A DNA stretch of 64,000 nucleotides from a virus. This document shows, in pieces, positions 52,950-60,907 of the stretch. The stretch spans positions 1 through 64,000 of IMG/VR virus record IMGVR_UViG_3300020166_000019; one strand, written 5' to 3'. A program made the translations under genes and the position numbers. Within the stretch, counting starts at the first letter, position 1, and each line of letters opens with the position of its first letter. The notes beneath the pieces are model-generated. The model was not told the DNA's origin. It worked only from the letters and a program-made list of their open reading frames with translations, and made no database searches.

Positions 52950-55061
52950 ATGTTTATCCATATTGATTATACTCTTCGTGAATGTATCATTGAATTTGTA
53001 CTATCTGAATTTAAAAATAAAAGAATATATGAATTGGATTCTGTTGCAAAACAACAAATGGATGACATTGTTGATTCATTGGTAGATGATATCATACTTC
53101 TGATAGGGGGAAATAACGATCTATATGCTTATAAGAGTAGAGAATTTAATACAACACTTGTTGGTAATCATTTTAAAATAAAAATATATACCGGTATATC
53201 TAAAAAAATTGCAAAAAATAATTACAAGTTAGCAGAACAATATTTGACAAATAGTTTTGCTGTACTTGAGCCAATTGAATTTGAAAATGACTGGTGCCGT
53301 GTCGAAGTTTATCGTTACATCGATGCTCCGAACGTTGAAAATTTATTATACTCAGATGCAATAATAGATATTGATGATATTAATAACAAGTTTGTTAGGT
53401 ATGTTATTAATACCTATTATTCATCTATTGACGAACATGAGGATTGTTACTATTGTTATGATAGTAATATGAGCAATTTTGTACTATCAACCGATGGCGA
53501 ATTGACAAATATTGATTTTGATTTTATTTCCAAATATTCTTATCATCAGATGATACACGATGTTGTCTGGCAATGGTGCACATTCATGTTCTTAGATAAT
53601 GATAATCCTCGACACGATAATAAAAATTCATATACATTGTCTTACATAGAAAATGGCAATGATATTTTTTCATTGGCAAACAGATTAATAGATGAAATCT
53701 ATAAGAAAATTAGTAAAAATAGGCCTGATAAAAAGTTACAAATACCGTTACCATCAGCACCATATACAGACTCAGTTCAAAATGAAATAACTGAATATAA
53801 TAAAAAACAATTGATGGCTCAATACAAATTTAATTATCTGGGAAACCAGAATGCAAATCCAATGTTTGAACATATGGCAAACTTTATAATGGATCATGAT
53901 TGTACTAATATTCTAGATATAGCGTGTGGACATTCTAGAATTAATGAATTCCTAACTGATCACCAGTATACGCTACACGGAATAGATAATGATACTGGTG
54001 CTGTAGAATACGCAAATATTTTGTATCAAGACGATGATAATATCAATATATTTAATGATGATATTATGGAGATGATAGAAAGAGACACTGATGATAATTT
54101 TGATTGCATAGTTATATCAGGATTTTTGTATTATATGAAACCCGGAGCATTTAAATATTCTCCTAATGAGTTCATTGAAAAACTGGTTGAGAAGTTCAGT
54201 CCACAATACATTTTGGTATGTGAACCTCGCCCTAGTAAATCTTATTTAACCAGTGACTTATCTGAAGTATTCAGTTCTTGGCGTTATCAAAGTAAATTCT
54301 TTGATTTGAATATACGTATGGGAGAACGAGTTGTGTATGCTTTACATACAGATACCAGACGATCAATATACGAAAGGGATATAGTAGCAGAATTTAATCC
54401 AGACAGTATACATAATCATCGTAAAGAACCCGATTATGATGATTCATTATTGTATAATAATGTTTATTTGACTAATACTGAAACACTTAAAGATGTAATA
54501 CCATCTGATGCAACACATTATATTAGTGTGTGTGGTGGACTTAAATGTGTATACCAAGCGTGTATGGATTGGGAGCCAGGAAGAGATTTCAAAATGACGT
54601 ATATTGATGTTGTTCCAACTGCATTGGACTTTAGAATGTATTTTGATTTTCTGTACCCAAAAATTAGAAATCTAACAGATGTTGCAAAATTCTATAAAAA
54701 AGACATTAATTCAGATGTATGGTTTGCAATGGGCGAAGGTAGACATCTATCAGAAGCAAATAATGTGTTATACGAGCAACTTGAATATTTGAATATACAA
54801 GATAAATGGGATGATTTTATTCAAGCATATAACAAAATTGATAAAGAATACATAAGAATAGATGCGGTTAGTGATATTATTACACTTAATAATATTATTA
54901 AGAATGATACATCATCTAAACTATTTTGGTATAGTAATATACATGATTGGCATCAGTTTAGATACACGGAGGAAGACTTTGCTAGGTGGAAAGAAATACT
55001 ACTGACATCTAACAATATAAAATTATTAGGTAAGGTACCTCCGTTTACGAGTTCTCCATAA
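52950..55061 (+). CDS. Multidomain protein: kinase-like region plus SAM methyltransferase
   Basis: A 703-residue fusion. Residues 1-260 resemble small-molecule or lipopolysaccharide kinases: 'STDGELTNIDFDF' at about 180-192 recalls the Asp-loop/DFG region. Residues about 310-470 form a class I methyltransferase, with 'ILDIACGHSR' (motif I), the acidic 'GIDND' after beta-2 and 'FDCIVISGFLYY' for motif IV. Residues about 480-703 are a third, unknown domain ('YISVCGGLKCVYQACMDW', 'KLFWYSNIHDWHQF'), perhaps a second Rossmann-like unit. It follows the radical SAM pair by 4 bases. The combined activities suggest decoration of a glycan or peptide. Confidence 0.6.
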   Translation: MFIHIDYTLRECIIEFVLSEFKNKRIYELDSVAKQQMDDIVDSLVDDIILLIGGNNDLYAYKSREFNTTLVGNHFKIKIYTGISKKIAKNNYKLAEQYLTNSFAVLEPIEFENDWCRVEVYRYIDAPNVENLLYSDAIIDIDDINNKFVRYVINTYYSSIDEHEDCYYCYDSNMSNFVLSTDGELTNIDFDFISKYSYHQMIHDVVWQWCTFMFLDNDNPRHDNKNSYTLSYIENGNDIFSLANRLIDEIYKKISKNRPDKKLQIPLPSAPYTDSVQNEITEYNKKQLMAQYKFNYLGNQNANPMFEHMANFIMDHDCTNILDIACGHSRINEFLTDHQYTLHGIDNDTGAVEYANILYQDDDNINIFNDDIMEMIERDTDDNFDCIVISGFLYYMKPGAFKYSPNEFIEKLVEKFSPQYILVCEPRPSKSYLTSDLSEVFSSWRYQSKFFDLNIRMGERVVYALHTDTRRSIYERDIVAEFNPDSIHNHRKEPDYDDSLLYNNVYLTNTETLKDVIPSDATHYISVCGGLKCVYQACMDWEPGRDFKMTYIDVVPTALDFRMYFDFLYPKIRNLTDVAKFYKKDINSDVWFAMGEGRHLSEANNVLYEQLEYLNIQDKWDDFIQAYNKIDKEYIRIDAVSDIITLNNIIKNDTSSKLFWYSNIHDWHQFRYTEEDFARWKEILLTSNNIKLLGKVPPFTSSP

Positions 55062-55076
55062 ATAATAAATAATTAT

Positions 55077-56063
55077 ATGAGTAATATTATTAATAATACA
55101 ACATCTTGGTCACTTTTTTCCAATGCAAAAAAATCTTATAATAGTAACTACGGCCTTTGTGGCCAAATAATACATCATGGTGATCCAAATATTGAAGAAC
55201 GTTATACTAGTGATTATGATACTAGAACCGATCTGTCAGATGTGAACTATATAAAATCTAAAAAACATATATTGTTTTTTGGTGATAGTTTCACATACGG
55301 ACACGGCATCAGTGGAAAACACACCATTACTAATGTAATGCAACACAAGATGAATGATGATTATATATTAATTAATCTAGGTAAGCCTGGGGCAAGCGGC
55401 GATAAAGTAGTAGAAATTTTTTGCCAATGGATGAATTGCGAATATGCTGATAACGTACATACAGTTGTTGTCAATTTTCCAGATCATTCTCGGAATACAT
55501 TGACACGGACAGTAAATTTTAAAGAATGGGGAAATAAGAGATTACAATTGTATGATGATATGGTTAACCCCAATGCTGACATGAGTTTATTGCCAAAATT
55601 TGTAGCATCTGGCTATGCCGACATAATAAAAGAGGAAGAGGCAAAAGAAATTCACGCCGCCTATTATAAAAATTTTTGTACTCCAGTACTAGATTTAAAA
55701 CGATATGAAAAAAATTTATTATTATTAACAACATTGTGTAAGCTCAACAATTTAAATTTAATTTCATGGCATTGGTATAGTTATTTAAATGCTTTTGAAC
55801 CACCCTATCATGAGTATGCTATAAGTGATAATAAAATTTTTGAAAACATAATACAAAATTTACAGAAATCTTTTTCTGAACAAGGATTAATTTACAAAAC
55901 CATCATTGATATTCGTGAAAAAGTTAAATTAGAATATAACACTCAATATGGAAAAGAAGATCCAAACAAACTGCATCTGCGCCTCGAAGATGGACACTTT
56001 AGTAATAAAGGGAACAAGATATTATCTGAAATAATTTATGACACACTTAAAGGAATTATTTAA
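55077..56063 (+). CDS. SGNH/GDSL-type hydrolase-like protein
   Basis: A 328-residue protein. 'ILFFGDSFTYGHG' (near residue 66-78) is the GDS block with the nucleophile Ser. 'INLGKPGASGDK' gives the Gly block, and 'DGHFSNKGN' near the C-terminus the Asp/His pair of SGNH esterases. Such enzymes add or remove acetyl groups on sugars. A similar but shorter protein occurs at 60176. The start at 55077 has no clear Shine-Dalgarno; an AATAAATA sequence stands just before it, which may be chance. It abuts the 2OG-oxygenase gene. Confidence 0.75.
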   Translation: MSNIINNTTSWSLFSNAKKSYNSNYGLCGQIIHHGDPNIEERYTSDYDTRTDLSDVNYIKSKKHILFFGDSFTYGHGISGKHTITNVMQHKMNDDYILINLGKPGASGDKVVEIFCQWMNCEYADNVHTVVVNFPDHSRNTLTRTVNFKEWGNKRLQLYDDMVNPNADMSLLPKFVASGYADIIKEEEAKEIHAAYYKNFCTPVLDLKRYEKNLLLLTTLCKLNNLNLISWHWYSYLNAFEPPYHEYAISDNKIFENIIQNLQKSFSEQGLIYKTIIDIREKVKLEYNTQYGKEDPNKLHLRLEDGHFSNKGNKILSEIIYDTLKGII

Positions 56064-56675
56064 ATGACTACTAGCAATACCAAGTACATTGTTAACGCAT
56101 TGCAAAAATCTAATATCAATATATTGCCATATGAATGGATGCACATCGAAAATATATTTTCAGATGAATATTATAAACTATTAAAATCCACCCCATTAGA
56201 AGAAGTACAAAAAATGTTGATAGATGATTTTAATGATCCAGATGTATTCGACACTGTTATTGAAAAATTTACTGGTGCACCGTTAAATGGTGATACAATT
56301 AATAGTATATATGCTTTTTGGCAATCACACGGCAAAGGCTACACTTTGAAACCACATGAAGATGGTGAAACTCGTATTTTTACTTTCACTATATATCTTG
56401 CTGATAATAATGATTATCCTGAAGCCGGCACTGCTGTATATGAAGTAAACGAGAATACAAAAGAGTACAAAACTGTGAGTATGATACCATATACCATGAA
56501 TAGTGCAATGCTTATTGCGCCGTGTAAAAAGAGAACGTGGCACGGTGTTAATATGTTAGAACACAATATAAAAAGAGATAGTATAGTTTTAGTATTTGCA
56601 ACACATAAATGGGAGCCTGGCCAAATGCATTATGCTGATTGGAAATCTGGGATAAGTGTGACACATGTTATATGA
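56064..56675 (+). CDS. 2-oxoglutarate/Fe(II) oxygenase-like protein
   Basis: A 203-residue double-stranded beta-helix oxygenase of the prolyl-4-hydroxylase type. 'PHEDGETR' holds His98 and Asp100, 'TWHGVNML' His160, and 'IKRDSIVLVF' Arg171, which binds 2-oxoglutarate. 'FTFTIYLADN' is the strand between them. The length is normal for phage members. These genes are common in marine T4-like phages; the target (protein or nucleotide) is unknown. It overlaps the next gene by 11 bases and belongs to the 46-57 kb operon. Confidence 0.8.
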   Translation: MTTSNTKYIVNALQKSNINILPYEWMHIENIFSDEYYKLLKSTPLEEVQKMLIDDFNDPDVFDTVIEKFTGAPLNGDTINSIYAFWQSHGKGYTLKPHEDGETRIFTFTIYLADNNDYPEAGTAVYEVNENTKEYKTVSMIPYTMNSAMLIAPCKKRTWHGVNMLEHNIKRDSIVLVFATHKWEPGQMHYADWKSGISVTHVI

Positions 56676-57117
56676 AGAAATAGATGGATGGCGTTGTGTT
56701 GTAGTTGTGAGTAGCGATTCTAGATTACACTTGAATCAAAATGCAGTTGATGGTGTAAAAATATCAGATGATGATATAAATTTAATGCGAAGCGATGTAT
56801 ATTATAACTTTAAAGTACTAGCAAATGATTTTGACGGTGTTAAAAATCAATGGTTGGATTACCCTCACATCCAATATTTAACTAATGCATATGAATTCAA
56901 TTCGGTGGAACGAGCCGTAAATATTCCATATAGTAATCTTATATCATTGGACTTGGATAGTAATCCAATGGCTATACATCAAAAAATGGGAAGTATATCT
57001 TTTGGTTGTGGTGATTGTGGTGATACATTTTTTTCGTATGGGTCATCAGAATTAATCTTCAATGGACTGTTTCAAAGCTTTTCGGGCAGCGGTTCTGGAA
57101 GTATTTGGGTGAGATGA
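56665..57117 (+). CDS. Unknown protein, last gene of the modification operon
   Basis: A 150-residue protein. The C-terminal 'NPMAIHQKMGSISFGCGDCGDTFFSYGSSELIFNG' region (about residues 100-135) has a Cys-Gly-Asp-Cys pair and a Gly/Ser-rich end 'SGSGSGSIW'. The N-terminal half is charged and beta-rich. I do not recognise it. It starts inside the end of the oxygenase gene and meets a minus-strand gene 13 bases after its stop. No clear terminator is visible in between. Confidence 0.55.
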   Translation: MLYEEIDGWRCVVVVSSDSRLHLNQNAVDGVKISDDDINLMRSDVYYNFKVLANDFDGVKNQWLDYPHIQYLTNAYEFNSVERAVNIPYSNLISLDLDSNPMAIHQKMGSISFGCGDCGDTFFSYGSSELIFNGLFQSFSGSGSGSIWVR

Positions 57118-57130
57118 TTGTTATCTTTCT

Positions 57131-57916
57131 TTAAATAATTTTCACATAATTCAATCTAGTCTCTTTAATGTCAGGATTCCCCCAAACAGTGCTGCAATCT
57201 TTGACTTTTGCAGTAATACTAAAAATTCCAGTCATATCTGATAATTCATCTTTGGTAGTAAAGAATGAAACGCGATTACCATCGGGAGTAATAGCATTTA
57301 TATTCCATCCAGCCCAAGCAGTTGCCTGACGTTTAGACATAATCTCAATATCTATAGTAACTTTATCATCTTTACTTCCAACGTATTCAGAACCAACCGA
57401 ACGTTCTTCTAATTTCTTTTTATTAGTATCACGTTTTACATATTCAGGAATAAAAGCAATAATGCCCATATGCTTTTGAATATATAATTCATCATCATTT
57501 TCTGCCAAAAATTCATGAATACTGGTTTCAAAATCGTTCATATTATCACCGAGAACTTTGAACATAAATTCCATATTCAGATTATCAAGCATTGATTGTG
57601 CGGCATTCAATAACTCAGTATCTTCTAGAATATTTGGAACTACCTCTTCTAATGTTTGAATAACATGTCGATTACTTTCTTTAATACGTGTGTACCGCTG
57701 GACTTTTTCACCATCTTCAATTTTAGTAACAAAGTCAGACTTTCCACCACGTTTTAAATATTCGCCGTTAATACGTTGTGCTGCAATGGCCAAAGCAAGA
57801 ACTTCTTGTTTTGTTTTTGGTTTAATATAAGCACCATTTTCTTTTAATTCTGGATTACAAAACTTGATAGGATCAATCATTTTATAAAGGTCGTTTATTT
57901 TATTAAGATTGTTCAT
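57131..57916 (-). CDS. Unknown early protein next to radical SAM gene
   Basis: A 261-residue protein. The N-terminal two thirds are helical and charged ('TKQEVLALAIAAQRINGEYLKRGGK'). The last 70 residues read as a small beta domain, 'GNRVSFFTTKDELSDMTGIFSITAKVKD' with an 'ETRLNYVKII' end, similar in pattern to the C-terminal domain of several phage DNA-metabolism proteins of the 'ATVK-x-H...TxLxRVK' type. No catalytic residues are evident. The start at 57916 follows AAAGGATAAATA and shares one base with the stop of the radical SAM gene, so the two are coupled. Confidence 0.5.
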   Translation of the reverse strand: MNNLNKINDLYKMIDPIKFCNPELKENGAYIKPKTKQEVLALAIAAQRINGEYLKRGGKSDFVTKIEDGEKVQRYTRIKESNRHVIQTLEEVVPNILEDTELLNAAQSMLDNLNMEFMFKVLGDNMNDFETSIHEFLAENDDELYIQKHMGIIAFIPEYVKRDTNKKKLEERSVGSEYVGSKDDKVTIDIEIMSKRQATAWAGWNINAITPDGNRVSFFTTKDELSDMTGIFSITAKVKDCSTVWGNPDIKETRLNYVKII

Positions 57917-58971
57917 TATTTATCCTTTTTAATTTCGTTGTGATACGCTTTATTTTTTGCACATGTTTTTATACATCCAGGTAAATGTAAATCATTATAA
58001 GGATGCCAACTTTCTACTAATAATTTTTTATACCACGGATGTTCTAGAACTTCATCTATGCTTTTATCTTTTAAACTATTCCACTCATTACCTTGTGTTG
58101 CTAATTTTTCTAACATTTTATCATTGTTGTATAAAGTATTATCCCAAAGAAAACAACATGGCCATAAAGTTAGATCATTTGCTATAAAAATTTCGCCTTC
58201 GTGTATATATTTACAAATAATACTATTAGTTACAGTTGAGATCTTTTCTTCATCAAGGCGGTTGCGTTGATATTCTTCAATAAAATTATCTAATTCTTTG
58301 ACTACATCTACTTTACTATGTTGTTTTTTACCTGTTGTGGTAATTGTTTTTTCTATTTTCTTATTTTTCTTACCTAATTTAACAAGCCAATCATCCTCAC
58401 TATTACGCATACCGGTACGAATACCAAAATTAAAACCTAAAGATTCTGCATGTTTTCTGGCAGTTTCAAGTTCATGTTCGTTATGATCAAATACAATATA
58501 TATCCACCCTGCTGAATCACTTGCCGCTGTTTTTGCAAAAGCTTCCATATTGCGTTTTACAACATTCCATTTTGTATTTACACGATATATGTGATTTGTT
58601 TCTTTGTGTCCGTCTACACAAAAATGAATATGTAACCTACCAGGATTTTCTGCTGAAATGCGTCCTAATTCTTCCCACCATTCAACAGTATTATATCCTC
58701 CGTTTGTACTATACTGTACATAGCCGCCGCAGCTAATAAGATATCTAGTCATTTCTAAACAATCAGGATTTACAATAGGGTCACCTAATACTCCGCAAAA
58801 TTTGAATTTTACTCCTGAATAGTCATCCACTGGAAATAGTCTTTGTAAATCTTGCAATGAAAAACTATTTACTACTAATTTATCTATGTTTAATGTTCTA
58901 GAACAACCCGGACACGCTGCATTACAATCGCTTGTAATTTCAAGCTCGACTTTTTTTAAATCTTTTAACAT
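57916..58971 (-). CDS. Radical SAM/SPASM-like protein
   Basis: A 351-residue radical SAM enzyme of a different type from the tandem pair. 'ITSDCNAACPGCSR' gives Cys16, Cys20 and Cys23. 'LGDPIVNPD' stands for the GGE/GDP loop. C-terminal cysteines in 'IICKYIHEGEIFIA', 'WPCCFLW' and 'GCIKTCAKN' follow a SPASM-like order for auxiliary clusters. Such enzymes often modify peptides. It sits in the minus-strand early cluster, coupled to the 261-residue gene behind it. I see no good ribosome site before the ATG at 58971. Confidence 0.8.
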   Translation of the reverse strand: MLKDLKKVELEITSDCNAACPGCSRTLNIDKLVVNSFSLQDLQRLFPVDDYSGVKFKFCGVLGDPIVNPDCLEMTRYLISCGGYVQYSTNGGYNTVEWWEELGRISAENPGRLHIHFCVDGHKETNHIYRVNTKWNVVKRNMEAFAKTAASDSAGWIYIVFDHNEHELETARKHAESLGFNFGIRTGMRNSEDDWLVKLGKKNKKIEKTITTTGKKQHSKVDVVKELDNFIEEYQRNRLDEEKISTVTNSIICKYIHEGEIFIANDLTLWPCCFLWDNTLYNNDKMLEKLATQGNEWNSLKDKSIDEVLEHPWYKKLLVESWHPYNDLHLPGCIKTCAKNKAYHNEIKKDK

Positions 58972-58987
58972 TATTTAATAGGACCAA

Positions 58988-59185
58988 TCATTGAATCTTC
59001 TCCACCATATCAGCCGCACGATCAAAATATTCAGAATATGTTTCTCCGTCTAAGAGAACTTGCCACTTTTCGAAAAGATCACTATCGACAAAATTCCAAT
59101 TAATTTCACCGCTTTCTTTTTTGTTTTCTGGGATATAGGTTAGATTAATCAAATCATTGCAAAACCAAGCGAATGTAGCATCCAT
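58988..59185 (-). CDS. Small acidic early protein
   Basis: A 65-residue acidic, aromatic-rich protein ('FAWFCNDLINLTYIPENKKES', 'WQVLLDGETYSEYFDRAADMVEKI'), helical in its second half. The family is not known to me. Its ATG overlaps the stop of the upstream 50-residue gene (TAATG), so it depends on that gene for translation. It is likely one of the small early genes driven by the promoter at 59371-59399. Confidence 0.6.
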   Translation of the reverse strand: MDATFAWFCNDLINLTYIPENKKESGEINWNFVDSDLFEKWQVLLDGETYSEYFDRAADMVEKIQ

Positions 59186-59337
59186 TATACTGCCTCCACT
59201 TTGTAACTACGAACTTCAGCCCATTCACCACTGTTACTAAGACTAGAATGTAATGAACGTGCATTTTCATATGTCAAACCACTGACATGCATACTGTCTG
59301 CATTTTCACCAAAGTTCTTTGCTGCTACTGACCACAT
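59185..59337 (-). CDS. 50-residue early protein
   Basis: The ATG at 59337 has an AGGAG site eight bases before it, and the frame of 51 codons ends in TAATG shared with the next gene. The sequence 'FGENADSMHVSGLTYENARSLHSSLSNSGEWAEV' (residues 9-42) looks like a small folded domain: strand, helix, strand. This is the pattern of short 'modulator' proteins in marine T4-like phages, whose functions are unknown. It is the first gene after the early promoter at 59371-59399. Confidence 0.65.
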   Translation of the reverse strand: MWSVAAKNFGENADSMHVSGLTYENARSLHSSLSNSGEWAEVRSYKVEAV

Positions 59338-59370
59338 AATGTTCTCCTTAACTATCTAACTTATACATTC

Positions 59371-59399
59371 TTTATAGAGTGATTCGCAATGATTGTCAA
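59371..59399 (-). promoter_or_regulatory. Early sigma-70 promoter with shared CGAATCACT block
   Basis: On the minus strand TTGACA (59399-59394), a 17-base spacer ending GCGAATCACTC, and TATAAA (59376-59371). Spacer end, -10 and following 20 bases match the promoter at 60094-60122 almost exactly. Confidence 0.8.
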
Positions 59400-59402
59400 G
59401 AT

Positions 59403-59597
59403 TTAATACAACCATTCCTGTAGTTTTTCGTAAACAAACGAATAGTCATTGTTGATTACGTCAAGTTCTTCTTCTGTGGCTTCAACGCCATTGATAACAG
59501 CAGATTCAATATACGCATCGCAGAACTTAGGATAGTCTGCCATGTCAACACCTTCAAATTCGATATCAGTTACTTTTGTGAAATCTATAATATTCAT
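59403..59597 (-). CDS. Small acidic early protein
   Basis: A 64-residue, strongly acidic protein. 'DIEFEGVDMADYPKFCDAYIES' (residues 11-32) is a pattern found in small genes of marine T4-like phages; the rest is helical ('EEELDVINNDYSFVYEKLQEW'). The function is unknown. The ATG at 59597 follows AGAGAAGATAAT. Its own early promoter lies at 59629-59657, and it ends just before the TTGACA of the next one. Confidence 0.65.
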   Translation of the reverse strand: MNIIDFTKVTDIEFEGVDMADYPKFCDAYIESAVINGVEATEEELDVINNDYSFVYEKLQEWLY

Positions 59598-59628
59598 ATT
59601 ATCTTCTCTTTCTTTTGATTACTTAACT

Positions 59629-59657
59629 AGTATAAAGTGATTCGTTGGATATGTCAA
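59629..59657 (-). promoter_or_regulatory. Early sigma-70 promoter with shared CGAATCACT block
   Basis: On the minus strand TTGACA (59657-59652), a 17-base spacer ending AACGAATCACTT, and TATACT (59634-59629), 32 bases before the ATG at 59597. Confidence 0.8.
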
Positions 59658-59694
59658 CCAAATAAAAACTCAAAATGTTTGTTCATCTTTTTCA

Positions 59695-59856
59695 TCAATT
59701 TATTCTCACTGCTTTTATATTATCTAAACTCGCACCAGTATACTTACTCGCACTGCCGCCTATCATAAATGCTTTTTCACGTGCTGAGTATTCTGTCATT
59801 GCATATTGATATCCAAGAAAGATATTATTGTAAAATATTTGCCAAGTATAAATCAT
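59695..59856 (-). CDS. 53-residue early protein
   Basis: The ATG at 59856 is preceded by AAGGTGGAG. 'WQIFYNNIFLGYQYAMTEYSAREKAFMIGGSASKYTG' (residues 5-41) resembles the short 'Y.V....GY.V.A.S..EA...A....GA.....G' proteins of marine phages, a strand-helix pattern of unknown function. It follows the 65-residue gene by 11 bases, so both belong to the transcript from the promoter at 60094-60122. Confidence 0.65.
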   Translation of the reverse strand: MIYTWQIFYNNIFLGYQYAMTEYSAREKAFMIGGSASKYTGASLDNIKAVRIN

Positions 59857-59867
59857 CAAACTCCACC

Positions 59868-60065
59868 TTAACTATATTTTTCTACATGAACAACAAATCC
59901 AACTTGACGATTTGGATCATCGGCATCATGCCCGCTATCGTGTGCAATTGGCCCACGAATGTGCGTATCGCGGTCTGGCCGCCCAGTTTCTTTTGTATTG
60001 AAACCTTCGATATACGAAAGAGCCTCTTCTTTTGTTTTGAAGAAATAACTGTTTTTCTTGTGCAT
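59868..60065 (-). CDS. 65-residue His/Asp-rich early protein
   Basis: An unrecognised 65-residue protein. The N-terminal half is a strand plus helix ('SYFFKTKEEALSYIEGFN'). The second half 'GPIAHDSGHDADDPN' has two His and four Asp within 13 residues and could bind a metal. The ATG at 60065 follows AGGAAATCATC. It is the first gene after the promoter at 60094-60122. Confidence 0.6.
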   Translation of the reverse strand: MHKKNSYFFKTKEEALSYIEGFNTKETGRPDRDTHIRGPIAHDSGHDADDPNRQVGFVVHVEKYS

Positions 60066-60093
60066 GATGATTTCCTATCTAACTTATACATTC

Positions 60094-60122
60094 TTTATAA
60101 AGTGATTCGTCAATAATGTCAA
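60094..60122 (-). promoter_or_regulatory. Early sigma-70 promoter with shared CGAATCACT block
   Basis: On the minus strand TTGACA (60122-60117), a 17-base spacer ending GACGAATCACTT, and TATAAA (60099-60094), 29 bases before the ATG at 60065. The plus-strand late element at 60135 lies back to back with it. Confidence 0.82.
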
Positions 60123-60134
60123 CCTTTTTCCCAA

Positions 60135-60142
60135 GATAAATA
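60135..60142 (+). promoter_or_regulatory. Late promoter GATAAATA for the carbamoyltransferase operon
   Basis: CCAA-GATAAATA-ACTA on the plus strand, 33 bases before the ATG at 60176. No TACGTA is found at the upstream position. Confidence 0.55.
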
Positions 60143-60175
60143 ACTACGAATATAATAAAGAAGGATTTATAAAAT

Positions 60176-60907
60176 ATGTTATATGCGAATGGATGTAGTT
60201 TTACATACGGTACTGGTCTAGCAAACAAAGTAGATGCTTGGCCTTATGAATTGGCAGAACTATTAGGATTTGATAGAGAACAAACACAAACTGAAGCAGA
60301 CCGTGGAGTTTCAAATGGTTACATTGTACGAACCACTATTAAAACAGTCAGCGATTTACTTGCAGATGGTGAGAAACCATTTGTTGCTATTGGTCTAACA
60401 TCTCCCAGTAGAAGGGAGCATTTTATTGAATCAGCAAATTTATTAATACATAATATACCTTCACCTGAGTATCAGGGCAATGTTAGATTAGATGAAAATA
60501 CGAACAAAGAACTAGCATTATTAAATTCACTTTATATGAAGCATTTTTGGTCGCCGGTATACGATTTTCATCAATATATAATTCATATTATTACTGTACA
60601 AAATTTTTTAGAGAATGCTGGATTGGAATATGTTATATTTAATTCATTAAATTTATCTCCCAATCTTATTGATCCTACAAAATTTTCAAAAATATGTGAA
60701 GATTTTGAAATGAGTAATGTAATGAAACAATTAGACATGACCCATATATACGAAGAACAAACATTTTTTACATATATGTATGACAAGGGACTATTTTTTG
60801 AAGCAATTGACGATGAAAGATATATGCATCCCAATGCCGAAGCACATAAAGATTGGGCTAAAATTATATTCAATGATATAGAACGAACAAGATCGGGTAA
60901 TGGATAA
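60176..60907 (+). CDS. SGNH-hydrolase-like protein (short form)
   Basis: A 243-residue protein that opens with 'MLYANGCSFTYGTGL', the GxSFTxG block of a phage/bacterial SGNH-like family, and ends with 'MHPNAEAHKDWAKII', the Asn/His block in place of the usual DxxH. Between are helices and 'FVAIGLTSPSRREHFI'. Such proteins occur beside carbamoyltransferases and glycan genes in marine phages. The Asp of the DxxH motif is not evident. The ATG at 60176 has AGAAGGATTT upstream. It overlaps the next gene by one base. Confidence 0.7.
   Translation: MLYANGCSFTYGTGLANKVDAWPYELAELLGFDREQTQTEADRGVSNGYIVRTTIKTVSDLLADGEKPFVAIGLTSPSRREHFIESANLLIHNIPSPEYQGNVRLDENTNKELALLNSLYMKHFWSPVYDFHQYIIHIITVQNFLENAGLEYVIFNSLNLSPNLIDPTKFSKICEDFEMSNVMKQLDMTHIYEEQTFFTYMYDKGLFFEAIDDERYMHPNAEAHKDWAKIIFNDIERTRSGNG

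Noticed and set aside
55057-55071. CATAAATA/AATAAATA before the SGNH gene as a late promoter
   Set aside because: Both differ from the GATAAATA/TATAAATA pattern, lie within 20 bases of the ATG and sit in a simple AAT run; too weak to annotate.
57917-57924. GATAAATA before the 261-residue gene
   Set aside because: It is part of the ribosome site AAAGGATAAATA-ATG; a promoter there would start inside the coding region.
59882-60091. Second minus-strand frame of 69 codons over the 65-residue early gene
   Set aside because: Its start lies on the promoter leader without a ribosome site; the 65-residue frame has AGGA and sits 11 bases before the next gene.
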